This document shows, in pieces, positions 21,922 through 32,279 of a stretch of DNA of 64,000 bases (its first letter is position 1; the number at the start of each line of letters is the position of its first letter). The translations under genes and the position numbers were made by a program. A model generated the notes under the pieces. That model was not told the DNA's origin. It searched no databases and worked only from the letters and a program-made list of their open reading frames with translations. Source of the stretch: Fonsecaea monophora (Eukaryota > Ascomycota > Eurotiomycetes > Chaetothyriales > Herpotrichiellaceae); the NCBI RefSeq assembly GCF_001642475.1, contig NW_019173962.1, positions 186,001 through 250,000 of the forward strand. The letters are read 5' to 3'.

Positions 21922-22878
21922 ATGGCTTTCGAACTGAAACCTGCACATTCGAGAGATGGCACCAAGATTGCCTTCTATCAGATCGGCCAGGGGCCGGGAA
22001 TCATAATTCTCCATGGCGCGATGCAACACGGCCTCAGCCACATGGACCTCGCGAAAGGTCTGTCGGATAGATTCACTTGCTATCTCCCTGATCGACGAGG
22101 ACGGGGACAGTCCGGTCCAACCGGGAAGAACTACTCGGTCCAGAAGGAAGTGGAAGACGTTGAAGCCATCCATCTAGTGACGGGTGCACAGTTCATTTTC
22201 GGCGTGAGCTCGGGGGCATTAATCACACTGAGAGCGACGCTGGCAGCGCCTCCGTCGCACATCCGGCGGATCGCGGTGTATGAACCACCCTGGCGGCCCG
22301 ACTCAGATCGAGAGGGAATGACGGCGTGGGTACAGAGATACGAGGCCGAGATCGAACGGGGCGAGCTTGCCAAAGCTGCCGTCACTGCAATGCTCGGCGC
22401 GGAGATGGGGCCTGGGATTTTCCGGTCAAAATACTTCCCACAAGGTGCTTTGGTGCTCCTGACGAAAATCATGATGACATTAGAGCAGACGGGCAACAAG
22501 CCGAATAAGGAGTTGGCCGGCGGAGAGAACACGCAACCATCGGTCAAGGATCTGATCCCAACATTCCGCAACGACATTGATATCGTGATGTCGATGCTTG
22601 GAGAGGAAACCCTCCAAAAGCTGGCGGCGATTCAAACAGAGACGCTTATCCTGGGCGGAAGCCGGAGCCAGGCGTATCTGAAGAACTCGGTTCGCGAGCT
22701 TGAAAAGATCCTCCCCAACGCCAGGCGCGTCGAGTTGGCAGGTGTCGATCACGGCGGGACGTTCAACAAAGCGCAACATGGCAGTCCGGAAGTATTCGCG
22801 GCCGAGCTCCGTCGATTCTTTTCTCGTGACAATGGCGACGGCGGCGGTGTATTAGAAGACAACACCACACCACCATGA
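21922..22878 (+). CDS. Alpha/beta-fold hydrolase
   Basis: A 318-residue single-exon protein of the small cytosolic alpha/beta hydrolase type. The oxyanion region is ILHGAMQHG (29-37), the strand-turn PDRRGRGQSG (56-65) is characteristic, the nucleophile elbow is GVSSG (Ser about 96), and LAGVDHGG supplies the His (about 276). The segment ETLILGGSRSQAYL precedes the acid position but shows no obvious Asp where many relatives have one; D275 beside the His or another residue may serve. No signal peptide or membrane segment. It resembles bacterial and fungal esterase/lactonase-like hydrolases without a fixed substrate. The SDR gene downstream is co-oriented. Confidence 0.85.
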   Translation: MAFELKPAHSRDGTKIAFYQIGQGPGIIILHGAMQHGLSHMDLAKGLSDRFTCYLPDRRGRGQSGPTGKNYSVQKEVEDVEAIHLVTGAQFIFGVSSGALITLRATLAAPPSHIRRIAVYEPPWRPDSDREGMTAWVQRYEAEIERGELAKAAVTAMLGAEMGPGIFRSKYFPQGALVLLTKIMMTLEQTGNKPNKELAGGENTQPSVKDLIPTFRNDIDIVMSMLGEETLQKLAAIQTETLILGGSRSQAYLKNSVRELEKILPNARRVELAGVDHGGTFNKAQHGSPEVFAAELRRFFSRDNGDGGGVLEDNTTPP

Positions 22879-23389
22879 ACAGTTCTCCATTCAAGCGCTG
22901 ACCTAGCTAGCATACCTCAGGAACCGAGGCTCGGGAGAACTAGGTCACCCCTATATTTCTCCTCTCGAGGGACGACGGGCTTGTCTTTTGGCTCATTTCC
23001 CATGGTCGAGTTGGAGAAGTCGGCAATGAGGATGGCGTTTAGGAGCGTGTTGCTTCTATCAAAGATGAATGTTGTGGAGACGAATATAATGAGTGTAGAT
23101 GGTTCTTGGCTTGGTAGCAATACTTGTGTGCATTTCTGTAACCACACTGCCGCGTTAGATCCCGAGATTATTGTTGTACCCGGCTAAATAACCGGGCTCA
23201 CTTACTCGCTCTCACTTTCTCTCGGGACTCGTCTTCCACATCCTTACCTGTAGCCGAGCATCCAAATACGAACGCTCTTCCGGTGCCTGTCTGACTCGGC
23301 AAACACCTTTACCCCCCTCACTAGTTACCAGCAGAGCACGTACCGCAGCCTTTCTCCGCAAAGTCAAATATTCATGCGGGCAAGATGGT

Positions 23390-23404
23390 GGGGGGGGGGG
23401 GGGG
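23390..23404. repeat. Poly-G tract (G15)
   Basis: Fifteen consecutive G residues about 220 bp upstream of the SDR start codon. Tract length may be uncertain for sequencing reasons. Confidence 0.85.
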
Positions 23405-23534
23405 TCACCAGGGGATGGAAAGGTGGAGTAAGTAAAGTAAATAGATCAACACGTTGATATAATACCTACCCTACCAATCGCACACGCACTGCAAGGCTAT
23501 CGTCGGGCTTTTATCTTTGCGAGAAAGAGTATTT

Positions 23535-23558
23535 GTCGTCGTCGTCGTTGTCGTCGTC
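23535..23558. repeat. (GTC)8 repeat, one unit GTT
   Basis: Eight trinucleotide units with one GTT interruption, 68 bp before the SDR start, probably in its leader. Confidence 0.85.
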
Positions 23559-23625
23559 GAAAATCACCTATCAACCCAGTCAACTGTTCCTCAGAGCTCA
23601 GGAGTATAGTATATGCGATAGGAAA

Positions 23626-24767
23626 ATGGGCCGACTCGACGGGAAGAGTATCATTGTCACGGGCGCGGGGGCTGGGTTTGGGCGAGCTGTAAGTACATAA
23701 CATGCATAGAACTTGCGATGCATTTGGTAGGGAATGCGAATGAGGCCAGGTTGGTTGGTGGTGTGCGTGTTCCTCTTGGTCTCCCTTGAAGGAGTCGAGA
23801 GGGTTTGGTTATGATGTAGCATTCAACAGGGAGATCGGATCAATCTGTGATCGAAGGGAGCAGTGAATTGTTTGTTTGGTATATCGGAACACAGTCCAGC
23901 ATTCTAACGCACATGCCTCCCTCCGCAGATCGTCCAGAAACTCACGGCCGAGGGCGCCTCCGTCCTGGCCGTCGATGTCAACAGCGCGGAAAACGAGAGA
24001 ACAGTCGCGTCGTGCTCCTCCAACTCCGGGAAAGTCCACGCCTTCACAGGGGACATCACACTCGAGTCCTCGTGGCGCTCCATCCTCTCGGCAGCACTCG
24101 AGGCATACTCCAACCGTCTCGATGTGGTGGTCAATTGCGCAGGCGTGGTACATCTCCCCAGTCCGTCGCATGAAGTGGCCGAGGATGAGTTCGACAGGAT
24201 GTTTCGGGTGAACGTGAAACCGCTGTATTTGAGCACAAAGGTGGTGGTGCCTTGGTGGAAGGAGAATAAGATTCCCGGATCGTTTATCAATCTGAGCAGC
24301 ATCAGTGACCCGCGTCCGAGACCCAATTTGGTGTGGTATGCTTCAAGCAAAGGAGCCGTTACAGTGGTAAGTATAGGAATCTCGTCTTCCCACCGAAATG
24401 TCATTCATGGACTGGTTTTCCCTAGCTGACGAAACCCACCTAGGCAACGAAAGGTCTTGCAGCAGAGTACGCTGTCGACCAGATCAGGTATAACTGTATT
24501 CGACCAGCGGTGGGAGAAACAGCCATGTAATTTGTCCATACTTGTCCAGCTTGTGATTGACTTCTGACCCAATTTCCCAGGCTTGCTCGCGCGCTTGGAG
24601 GGCAAGACACGCCAGAAGGGCGGGAAAAGATACTTGGTACGATCCCGCTTGGTCGCGTGTGCCAGCCAGCAGATATCGCAAATATGGTGTGTTTTCTGGC
24701 ATCGGATGAGGCGAGCTATATCACAGGTGCAGCTTTTGACGTCGACGGGGGCAGGGGCGTGAGTTGA
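23626..24767 (+). CDS. Classical short-chain dehydrogenase/reductase
   Basis: Four exons (23626-23688, 23929-24366, 24444-24526, 24581-24767) give 256 residues. All junctions keep frame, with GTAAGT, GTAAGT and GTAATT donors and CAG or TAG acceptors. The cofactor motif is TGAGAGFG, the structural motif NCAG, and the catalytic set is Ser in INLSSIS plus WYASSKG (YxxxK). The C-terminus ITGAAFDVDGG is usual for the family. An acidic residue after the second strand (AVDVN) suggests NAD(H) preference. The first intron (240 bp) is unusually long for this window. Substrate unknown. A sugar or sugar-acid substrate is possible given the fucose genes 8 kb away, but ribosomal genes intervene. Confidence 0.88.
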
Positions 24768-24856
24768 ACGGATCCTGTTCAGCGCAATCTGCACAAGCGC
24801 CAATATATAAACAAGTTCAGTACATGATCGTACATGTGTTCCTTCCAACCGATACT

Positions 24857-25856
24857 TTACAAGCTGATCTCTCCTTTCCACATGGCGTCGTTCAGACCAA
24901 GTTTCTCGACAACATTCTGCCATCTTGGCCCGCCCCGGTCTTGCCTTCTTAGGTAGGCCATCAGCTTTTGTCTCTTGTGCACCATCATCCTCAATCGCCT
25001 CTTGTTGCTCTTATCCTTTTTGTGCAAGTTGTTCGCCAGGACGTTAATCTTTGCCGTCAGGATCGCAATTTGCACTTCGGGAGACCCTGTATCTGTGCCG
25101 ACCCGTTTCGGGACAACGACTGCACTTGCATCAGTGCCTTCGCCTTCCTTGAGGACATTCTGCTTGCTCTGAAGCCCTGGCGCAAGAACTCCATCGGTGT
25201 TGTGACGCCCAAACTCTTCAATACATCTTTGGACGTTGATGCGTGTGCGATCCTTGCTATTCGCATTATCTAGCGAGGCAATAGCCAGCAGAGCCTTGGA
25301 GGCATTCTCATGGGAAGCGACATGCTCCTTGACCCTTTCAGCAAACCTCGCCTCAGCACCCACAATAGGGTTGGATTCCGGAAGAGGTTCACTGAGCCAT
25401 TTGGAATATTCCAAAGACTTTTGCACGTCTTCGGGTTTGAGAAAGTAGTTCAGGTAGGACTCTTTGATCGTTGAGATGGGAGCATTTGCCTGCAGAGAGT
25501 TGACAAACGGGGTCGGTCGTGATCGGACAGGGTCACCGAGGGCGAGCTCGCGTTCTTCTTGCAGGACTTTCTGTCGTGCCAAGTTTGCCGATTTGCGCTG
25601 CCGGGCCTGTGCCAGCCGATATGGATCGATATGCTTTCTGACTTTTCGTTTCCTTGTCCGCTTCGCTTCCAAAGGAGCTGTGGTTGAGAAGAGACAGGCA
25701 GAGCACTTGGTAAGGGCTTGATTCCGCGTGGTTGCGGGCAAACTTTGAAGGAGACTGGCCACTGCATGTCTGGTCAACACAATTGTCGAACAAGAGAGTA
25801 GTGGACTCACGATTGAAGATACTGCCTGTGGCAGCAGCGGGAATTCGGGGAGGCAT
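24857..25856 (-). CDS. Mitochondrial small-subunit ribosomal protein uS15m
   Basis: Two exons, 25856-25811 and 25761-24857, encode 316 residues. The 49-bp intron splits a Leu codon (C|TG). The Arg/Ser/Ala-rich N-terminus without acidic residues, through about residue 45 (ending SACLFSTTAPLEAKR), is a mitochondrial targeting sequence. The uS15 domain is at the C-terminus, about residues 225-310: VGTDTGSPEVQIAILT, HKKDKSNKRRLRMMVHKR and KLMAYLRRQD. It binds small-subunit rRNA in the central domain. The family is S15 (MRPS28 in yeast). It is divergent from cytosolic RPS0 across 328 bp, which may couple expression of both ribosomes. Confidence 0.92.
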
Positions 25857-26184
25857 AGCTACAGTGTTGAACCCGATGAGACTTCGACGCAGTCTGGTGT
25901 CCTCGTGCAGCACAGAACTTTCCCCGAGTCTTCAATCGAGCTTGGGAATTATCCCGCTACAAAGTATTTCCGATCCGATAGGGGCACGCCGTCGCATTCG
26001 GGAAGTGACCCGAAGAGAAATCTTGGCACGGATTAGCTAAACGCACATTGGAGATCATTGCTCGATCTTTTACCTGAACTTTTGAGACTCGCTGCTGGAC
26101 TTCAACCCTCAACCCTCACATTCTCACTCCCTTCTTTCTCAAGCACTCGCCTTTTTGACTGATCAAAGAACCTCAGTCGCAAAC
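25857..26184. promoter_or_regulatory. Bidirectional promoter of two ribosomal protein genes
   Basis: 328 bp shared by the mitochondrial uS15m gene (minus) and RPS0 (plus). It includes a tandem CAACCCT CAACCCT at 26103-26116, which resembles telobox-type elements, and a pyrimidine-rich tract before the RPS0 start. Function as a common regulatory site is inferred. Confidence 0.5.
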
Positions 26185-27150
26185 ATGGCGAGCCCAGCGA
26201 ACCTCCCCGCTATCTTCAACCCCACCTCCCAGGACATTGAAATGCTCCTCGCGGCACAATGTCACTTGGGCTCCAAGAACCTCCAGGTTCATATGGAACC
26301 TTACTTGTGGAAGACTCGTCCTGATGGCATCAACGTCATCAACATCTCCAAGACCTGGTATGAAACACACCCGTTCTGAACTGTGCTTTCAGGGAGCTTC
26401 ACAAACGCTGCGACTCTGGCGCAAAATCGCGCCTTTACCCGAACTGAACTGACTCGATCGTCCCGCAGGGAGAAAATTGTCTTCGCAGCCCGCATCATCG
26501 CCGCTGTCGACAACCCAGCCGACATTTGTGTCATCTCTGCCCGTCCCTATGGCCAGCGTGCAGTCCTGAAGTTCGCTGCCCACACCGGAGCCGTCGCCAT
26601 TGCCGGTCGTTTCACCCCCGGTAACTTCACCAACTACATCACCCGCTCGTTCAAGGAGCCTCGCTTGATCATTGTGACCGACCCGCGCACCGACGCCCAG
26701 GCCATCAAGGAAGCCTCATACGTCAACATCCCGGTCATCGCCCTCTGCGACACCGACTCGCCCACCGAATTCGTCGACGTTGCCATCCCCACCAACAACA
26801 AGGGTCGTCATGCCATCGGCTTGATCTGGTGGATGCTGGCTCGTGAGGTGCTCCGTCTCCGCGGCACCCTGGCCAGCCGTGAAATCGAGTGGGATGTCGT
26901 CGTGGACTTGTACTTCTACCGTGACCCCGAAGCCGAGGAACAGAAGGAGGAGGAGAAGGCGCCGGGTGCGGACGAGGCTGGCACGGCTGTGGTCGAACGT
27001 GGATTCACAGACAATGCGGACTGGACTGGCGAGCCCGGCGCTGCGCCTGGTATCGAGGGTGCTCCTCAGGCCGATGCCAACTGGGCCGAGCCTGGCACTG
27101 GTACCGCCGACTGGGCCCAAGAGGCGACCGCCGGCGCCACTGGTTGGTAA
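26185..27150 (+). CDS. RPS0: 40S ribosomal protein S0 (uS2)
   Basis: Two exons, 26185-26357 and 26469-27150, encode 284 residues. The 111-bp intron (GTATGA ... CCGCAG) splits a Trp codon (TG|G) and joins INISKTW to EKIVFAARII. The uS2/laminin-receptor core is intact: AAQCHLGSKNL near the N-terminus, CVISARPYGQRAVLKF, TGAVAIAGRFTPGNFTN and PRLIIVTDPRTDAQAIKEAS. The acidic Ala/Glu/Trp-rich tail with repeated NW/DW segments is typical for eukaryotic RPS0. The protein is needed for 18S rRNA maturation and 40S assembly. Codon choice is strongly C-ending, as for highly expressed genes. Confidence 0.96.
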
Positions 27151-28440
27151 ACGTCTTTTGCTCGAGCAGACACTGTTGCAGAGAAACCCGCTTGACAGCA
27201 GTTGTACCCTCTATCTGCAAGTCCGCCGCACCAACACAGTTCATCAGCGCCTGAGTCTCACCCGCAACCACTACTCTATCGCCACCGATATGTCCAAAAG
27301 TTTAGACAAGACAGACAATTGACCCCGAACCCACACCCCACACCCAACTCGCAAAGCAAAAGGCCAAAAGTCAACGGCACTCACGAGGGAAAGATACTCG
27401 ACACCCTGAGGATCAGTTTATTCGTCCTCGGTGTAGAGGGAAAGCCCTGTGCTGGAGATGAAGGGATTGTACTTGATAGTTGCCCAGCCTTTTTGTTTGT
27501 CCGAACGGAGAACGGATGGATGTGGCTTAAGCGAAAAATAGACGCTGAAAGTACCTCAGCAGGTTCTTTTCGCGTTAAGAAAACAAAAACAAAATAGCTC
27601 AATTCCATCAATGTTGAGAGAGCCCAAAAGAAAAGTAAAAGTAAAAGTACAAGTCGGATGCATCCGTGATCCTTGTCAAAGATTTCCCCATCCTGCATAG
27701 TTGCGCTCTGGTGTTTTCAATTTTCAATTTTTTTGGTTTCGTTTTTCTAAGTCTTTTCTATATCCCCAACATTGCGTGGCGCATTTGCCCCGACGTGTCC
27801 GTTCCCTACCACCATACCAGAGCCGAAACAAAAGAAATTGTCCAATACCATCGACGGTACAGTCCAGCGCTGGCGCACTCTCTCGTTGATGCCCCATCAC
27901 GCGAGCACTGTCCATTTCCATTTCCCAAAAGAGTGTCAGGTTGTGAGAGAGATCGCAAATTTCCTTTAGGTGACAAGATAACTCCCCAAAACCTTCACAT
28001 GTCATAGTCAGAGCAGAAACCAGATTGCACACACAGAAAGCCTCCCCATCCGCCCCGTGTCTTGAATACCATGGCTTGTCTTTCTCACTGCCCGAGACGC
28101 TGACAGCATCACAGGCAGCAGGTTCCAGATTTTCAGTTGTATAGCATTGTCGCATAATTTTGGTCGAATGCCGCAAAGTCGTCCAACTCCTTCCGGCTAT
28201 TTTGTCCCGTAAACCACTGTGTCGACAGATATTGCGATCTTGTTCTCCAGGTTCACTTTACATCTCCAGGATGTAGTTGTAGATTGGTTCGATTGTGTAT
28301 TTGTTCCTTAGCACTCGAATCGATTCTCTGAGGCTAAGGATAATCGTTGAGAAGTGTATACGATGATTTCTGTCCAGCAGAGATGAGAGGGACCGAGTCG
28401 GAGATTTGTAGTCGACGGATGAATCCTGAGGTGAATTTCT
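27151..28440. other. Intergenic region
   Basis: 1.3 kb downstream of RPS0. It includes A-rich sequence with repeated AAAAGT units near 27630-27655 and no recognisable gene. Frames up to 150 codons on the minus strand lack features. Confidence 0.4.
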
Positions 28441-28641
28441 TTAGTTAACAGTCCTGCCACCGATGCATGCAGGGTTCTTGCATTCCAATCGAGTGCAGGC
28501 TCGTGTCTGCGGCTTTCCGCGGTGCAATCGTCGTCCGCATGGGCACCGACCATTGGCACAGGCTCGGCAAATGCATTCAGCAGTGTGTGCTGGAGCCGGC
28601 TCTGGTGTCGGAGACTGATACTTCTGGGTCTTCTTGTGCAT
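28441..28641 (-). CDS. Small Cys-rich protein, 66 aa
   Basis: ATG-initiated frame encoding 66 residues with eight Cys, at positions 23, 25, 28, 33, 35, 49, 54 and 59. The central block reads CICRACANGRCPCGRRLH, followed by CTRLECKNPACIGG. Pro and basic residues surround it and there is no signal peptide. Paired and near-paired Cys suggest a metal (zinc) knuckle rather than secreted disulfides, but this is inference. A TATA element lies about 190 bp upstream. I recognise no named family. It is too small for confidence without expression or homologues. Confidence 0.5.
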   Translation of the reverse strand: MHKKTQKYQSPTPEPAPAHTAECICRACANGRCPCGRRLHRGKPQTRACTRLECKNPACIGGRTVN

Positions 28642-28826
28642 GATGCTATGAGTGGTGGTACGAGATGAGAAGGGTAACTGATGATGTTCGAGAAATGGAG
28701 GATCGCGCCAATGGAAGCAGATAGTGTTGAAAGGTAGTTCTAGAATTGAGATGTAGACTTGATGGGACTTGGAAGAGGTAGTGATGCTGATGAAGGAGAG
28801 ATAGAAAACCGGGATCGCGGACAAAC

Positions 28827-28834
28827 TTATATAT
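28827..28834 (-). promoter_or_regulatory. TATA box for the small Cys-rich gene
   Basis: TATATAAG read on the minus strand, 186 bp upstream of the ATG at 28641, implying a leader of roughly 150 nt. Confidence 0.4.
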
Positions 28835-28893
28835 TCGAAGACTTACAGTTGCCGAACACTGCCTTCATGTCCCAGAAGCCTCAGAGGGCAGTC

Positions 28894-29631
28894 TCAGAGG
28901 GCAGCTTCAACAAGGAGTGTCTCTAGGGCACCAGGAAACCCTTTATGATCTTGTCTCGTAACCACAAAGGCTCGGAAGACGTGCTTTTGTCCACGACCCA
29001 CGAGTCGTCCTGCCTTGCCGAGACCGCTGCGTGCCTCTAAGAAGATGGTGGAGGACTGCCACTGCCCACAGCCTGGAATCATTGTTGTAGAGCAAGTAGA
29101 CAATTGATTCTTTGTGCCCGACTGTCTCAGGTCAGAGAGATTCTGAGCAGATGACACGGAGAGGTAGGCATTGAGAGACTGCTTGCAATCAGGCCTGCCC
29201 CAGTCTCAGCCTTGAGGACCCCTCCACAACTCTCGCCTCAAAGAAGTCGCTGCCTCATCATGATGCGGATATTGAGCATGCTCCGTGAACCCAGGATGTT
29301 CTTGAAGCTTATCAGGATATATCACGAGCCTGATGATCGCGTTTGCGATGCTATCATTCCGTAGCTGTTGCCAGCAAAATTCCATCTGGAAAGTGGCTGC
29401 TTCGGGATGCAACATCTTGCCGTGTTGTTTCCAGGACTGATGCTGACAAGACAATTGGCAATTACTGGAATGAACTTCTCCGAGACACGAGGCTGTGAGT
29501 AGAAACCAGTGAGCTGCGACGGATGTTGGGAATTGGACTGGATCAGGGGAAAGTTTTCCGAACTCAGCCTCGCCAAGATTCTTGTCACGTGCGCGTTTCA
29601 TTTCAGCCTCGCGTCTTCTGTACAGGTTCAT
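28894..29631 (-). pseudogene. Interrupted frame: two in-phase segments split by one TGA
   Basis: A 141-codon ATG-started frame (29631-29206) ends at TGA. The same reading frame then stays open for another 103 codons to 28894. The first part is helical and charged (MNLYRRREAEMKRARDKN, later MEFCWQQLRNDSIANAIIRL). The second contains SSTIFLEARSGLGKAGRLV and HVFRAFVVTRQDHKG. I recognise no family. Explanations are a nonsense mutation, an in-phase intron removing the TGA (no consensus GTRNGT donor is visible just upstream, though CAG acceptors follow), a sequencing error, or two chance frames. The base after TGA does not match the known UGA-CUA readthrough context. Confidence 0.35.
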
Positions 29632-30176
29632 GACACTTCGTTCTCAGCATTCTTGTATGGTTGTCGTCTTTAGGGGTCTAATTAAGTACAAGTTATGTCT
29701 CCAGCGCGAACCAATCAGCCTTTGTACTCTGCTACATATATGCATACACTGGTGCGGCACTGTCAACATGAATCTCGTGTGGCACCCAAGTATCAGGCTG
29801 AAACAGACGATGTACTTTTCGGTTAAGGGCAGTGGCTAGTCTCTGGGCGAGGCATCCCAGCCGTCACTTCGCCTTCGATTCGGGGGCTGAAAGTGTCCAC
29901 AAGAGTATTGCAGTCGTCTGTCTCCAGGGCAAGCTTGACTGGTTTTCAGCCGCGTGAGAATTTCCCACCTCTTTATTTTTCTCTTTTCGTTGCTCGCCCT
30001 TGTCCATCAGTCCAATATTCGAGCACATCTCCCCTCTCTTCAATCCACCTCAATGATGGATTTCATGGTTTGTTTTTGAAGAGTCGAGGTTACTTTCCGG
30101 CCCCGTTGCCGCCTCCCGACGACCCGTTCCACACCATCCTTCCGATTGCTTGTCAGAACTATATCAGAGATCCACC
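29632..30176. other. Promoter region of the membrane protein gene
   Basis: 545 bp. The right half is CT-rich and ends in a strong start context (CCACCATGG). No other gene is recognised. Confidence 0.4.
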
Positions 30177-32279
30177 ATGGCTCATACTGACACGACATCA
30201 TGGGCTCCCTGGAAAGTTCTCCTGCACTGGTCTCCTTTTCATATTGACGCCCTGGGTCTTGTTACACTCTTGGGAGCTGAAGAGGTCAATGCAGCGGTCG
30301 GCCGTCTCGTGAGCAGTGCCTATCTTGAGTATTTGCCTTTGCTGGGCGCGTATGTCATTGCCGGGAACCGATTCACCGAGAAAGCTGCTGGCTTCAATCT
30401 CTACAATATATCACAAGGCATCCATACGACCGACCTCGCCGCCTGGTTGACGAGATGGATGCTCTCGCAGCAATTCGAGACCACTCGCAACTTTGTGGTC
30501 TGGACGGTGACGCCGCCGATATCTCGAAAGAATGAAATAACATTCTCGGTCGTCATAAGCGTCGCACTGAATGGCTTCCTCGTTGCCGGCACGATTCTCT
30601 CCAAGGATTGGTATGGCTTCGCTAACGCAATTGCCATGATTGTCTCCATTGTCATCCGTGCCTATGTGATCGGTCAGCAGCGCATCGCATTCGATGCTAT
30701 GGTCGACAAAGTCGTCAACACAACAAAGCCCGAAGGAAATACCTACGAAGCAAAACGATACGCGTACGAACAATGGGAACAAGAAAGGAAACACGAGAAG
30801 AAGTCCAATGTAAGGAGCAGGGTGACAGCGTCAGCCTCTCAGGAAGCCCAATCGAGTGGGAGCAATTCATCGACCCCTTCAAGCGGACAGAAGCAATCTA
30901 CTCAGAATGTGCAGTCGATGAATCGTCCGACTCGCCCAAACCCCAAAGATTACGACGAAAAGACCGAGGTCTGGAACGGTACACCCACCAAGGTCCTCAT
31001 TATCCAATCTGACTCGAAAGCCGTCACCTTCTGGATGCCCAACGAGCTGCTGTTTGCGCCGTCGGTCTTTATTGAGGGGCCTGTAATATTGAATCCCAAA
31101 ACATATTTCGCCGTGCGGTCGATTGGGTGGCTGGCCTTTGCTGTACACATTGTCGCCATCGGCATGGCAGACCTGGCGAGTCAGATGTACACGGTCGCTC
31201 TGATGGTGCTACCGACCATCTTACTGATAGCAAAAGTTGGGTGTGACGACTCGGAGTGGTTCACAAACTTTGAAGCTTGGGTCAGGGGTAAACTCCACGG
31301 ACAGGACGTCAAAAGCAAGCGACAGGAAGAAGCTGAAAAGGGCGTGAAACCCACGGAATTCCGCAAAGTCCGGCAGTGCTGGGTCGGATCCCGGCTCCGG
31401 GCCGAGATCTACGAGTGGCCGGAATCATACGAGTTTCACGAGGAAGGCAAAGACAAGGACAAGAAATGGGTCAGCGGGCGCACAGAAGGCCAGGAACGGT
31501 CCAAGAAACGACAGGACCTGTACGCGTGGCTCGCACTCACCACGGACGAAGAGGAGAGCATGGACAAGTGGGACCTGTTCCCGCATATCCGTAAGGGGAA
31601 TACTTCGTGGTGGCAGACGTACAAGCTCAAGAAGGCCACGCTGAAAGGCGATAAGCGGGACAGTATGGGACCGCAAGATCCCCTTGATACGTCGCCTCCT
31701 CCTTCACAACAGCAGCGACGACTACCACCACCACCACAGACACAGCCGGGTAAGCCTCCCGCCACCAATACGACTAATACCGCTGCCACCGCCGCCGCCG
31801 CTCAAAGCAGTTCCCATGAAAATCGGACCAGATCGTTCCAAATGCCAGGCAGGACAGCTACGTTCCACTTCATCGACGCCGCCGCGGGTCCACAGCAGAC
31901 AAAGGCAGAGCGCCGCCAGAGCAGCTCCGTCACGATGGGCAGTTCCGCGTTCCCTGCCATTAGCGACCACGACCAGATCCAGGCCGACGAAGGCGAGCAG
32001 GTGCACACAGACGACGCCGAGACGCAGACCTTGGGGGATCCAGCCGCGGAACCTGGCAAAAGCGACGACAACACCGCCGCCGAGGGTCTCCCTCCCATCA
32101 CCACTCAGCTCCCCAGCCCACCGCGACCAGACCACGACGCTGCCGCTGGCACCTCTACCGCCGCCTTCGCGTCCCCTCACGTCTTACCATCCATTGGTTC
32201 TCTCACTCAGTCGCCCATCACCACCACCGCCGCCGCCGCCACTACTGACTCGCCGCAGCACAACGAGAAACGCGCCTAA
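30177..32279 (+). CDS. Large multi-pass membrane protein of unknown function
   Basis: A 700-residue single-exon protein. The N-terminal half has hydrophobic spans at about 23-60 (weak), 119-141 and 147-166. After a charged, Ser/Gln-rich loop (about 185-270) a second hydrophobic hairpin lies at about 310-355 (SIGWLAFAVHIVAIGMADLA, MYTVALMVLPTILLIAKVG). A conserved-looking cytosolic block follows (SEWFTNFEAW, CWVGSRLRAEIYEWPESYEF, LYAWLALTTDEEESMDKWDL). Residues about 500-700 are low-complexity Pro/Thr/Ala/Gln-rich and probably disordered. I recognise no transporter or channel signature. The ATG at 30177 is preferred over an upstream TTG. The gene is convergent with the fucosidase. Confidence 0.8.
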   Translation: MAHTDTTSWAPWKVLLHWSPFHIDALGLVTLLGAEEVNAAVGRLVSSAYLEYLPLLGAYVIAGNRFTEKAAGFNLYNISQGIHTTDLAAWLTRWMLSQQFETTRNFVVWTVTPPISRKNEITFSVVISVALNGFLVAGTILSKDWYGFANAIAMIVSIVIRAYVIGQQRIAFDAMVDKVVNTTKPEGNTYEAKRYAYEQWEQERKHEKKSNVRSRVTASASQEAQSSGSNSSTPSSGQKQSTQNVQSMNRPTRPNPKDYDEKTEVWNGTPTKVLIIQSDSKAVTFWMPNELLFAPSVFIEGPVILNPKTYFAVRSIGWLAFAVHIVAIGMADLASQMYTVALMVLPTILLIAKVGCDDSEWFTNFEAWVRGKLHGQDVKSKRQEEAEKGVKPTEFRKVRQCWVGSRLRAEIYEWPESYEFHEEGKDKDKKWVSGRTEGQERSKKRQDLYAWLALTTDEEESMDKWDLFPHIRKGNTSWWQTYKLKKATLKGDKRDSMGPQDPLDTSPPPSQQQRRLPPPPQTQPGKPPATNTTNTAATAAAAQSSSHENRTRSFQMPGRTATFHFIDAAAGPQQTKAERRQSSSVTMGSSAFPAISDHDQIQADEGEQVHTDDAETQTLGDPAAEPGKSDDNTAAEGLPPITTQLPSPPRPDHDAAAGTSTAAFASPHVLPSIGSLTQSPITTTAAAATTDSPQHNEKRA

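Larger units (their letters stand above)
22879..23625. other. Intergenic region with simple repeats
   Basis: 747 bp between the alpha/beta hydrolase and the SDR. It holds a G15 tract and a GTC repeat; no gene is recognised. Confidence 0.45.

Noticed and set aside
18888..24767. NmrA-like protein, alpha/beta hydrolase and SDR as a secondary-metabolite cluster
   Set aside because: No polyketide synthase, NRPS, terpene cyclase, P450 or regulator nearby; the three enzymes are widely spaced.
23626..24767. Inclusion of the classical SDR in the fucose cluster
   Set aside because: Eight kilobases and two ribosomal genes plus others lie between; only a functional possibility remains, noted in the findings.
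28282..28296. GGTTCGATT resembling a tRNA B box
   Set aside because: No matching A box or cloverleaf arms could be drawn around it; B-box consensus incomplete.
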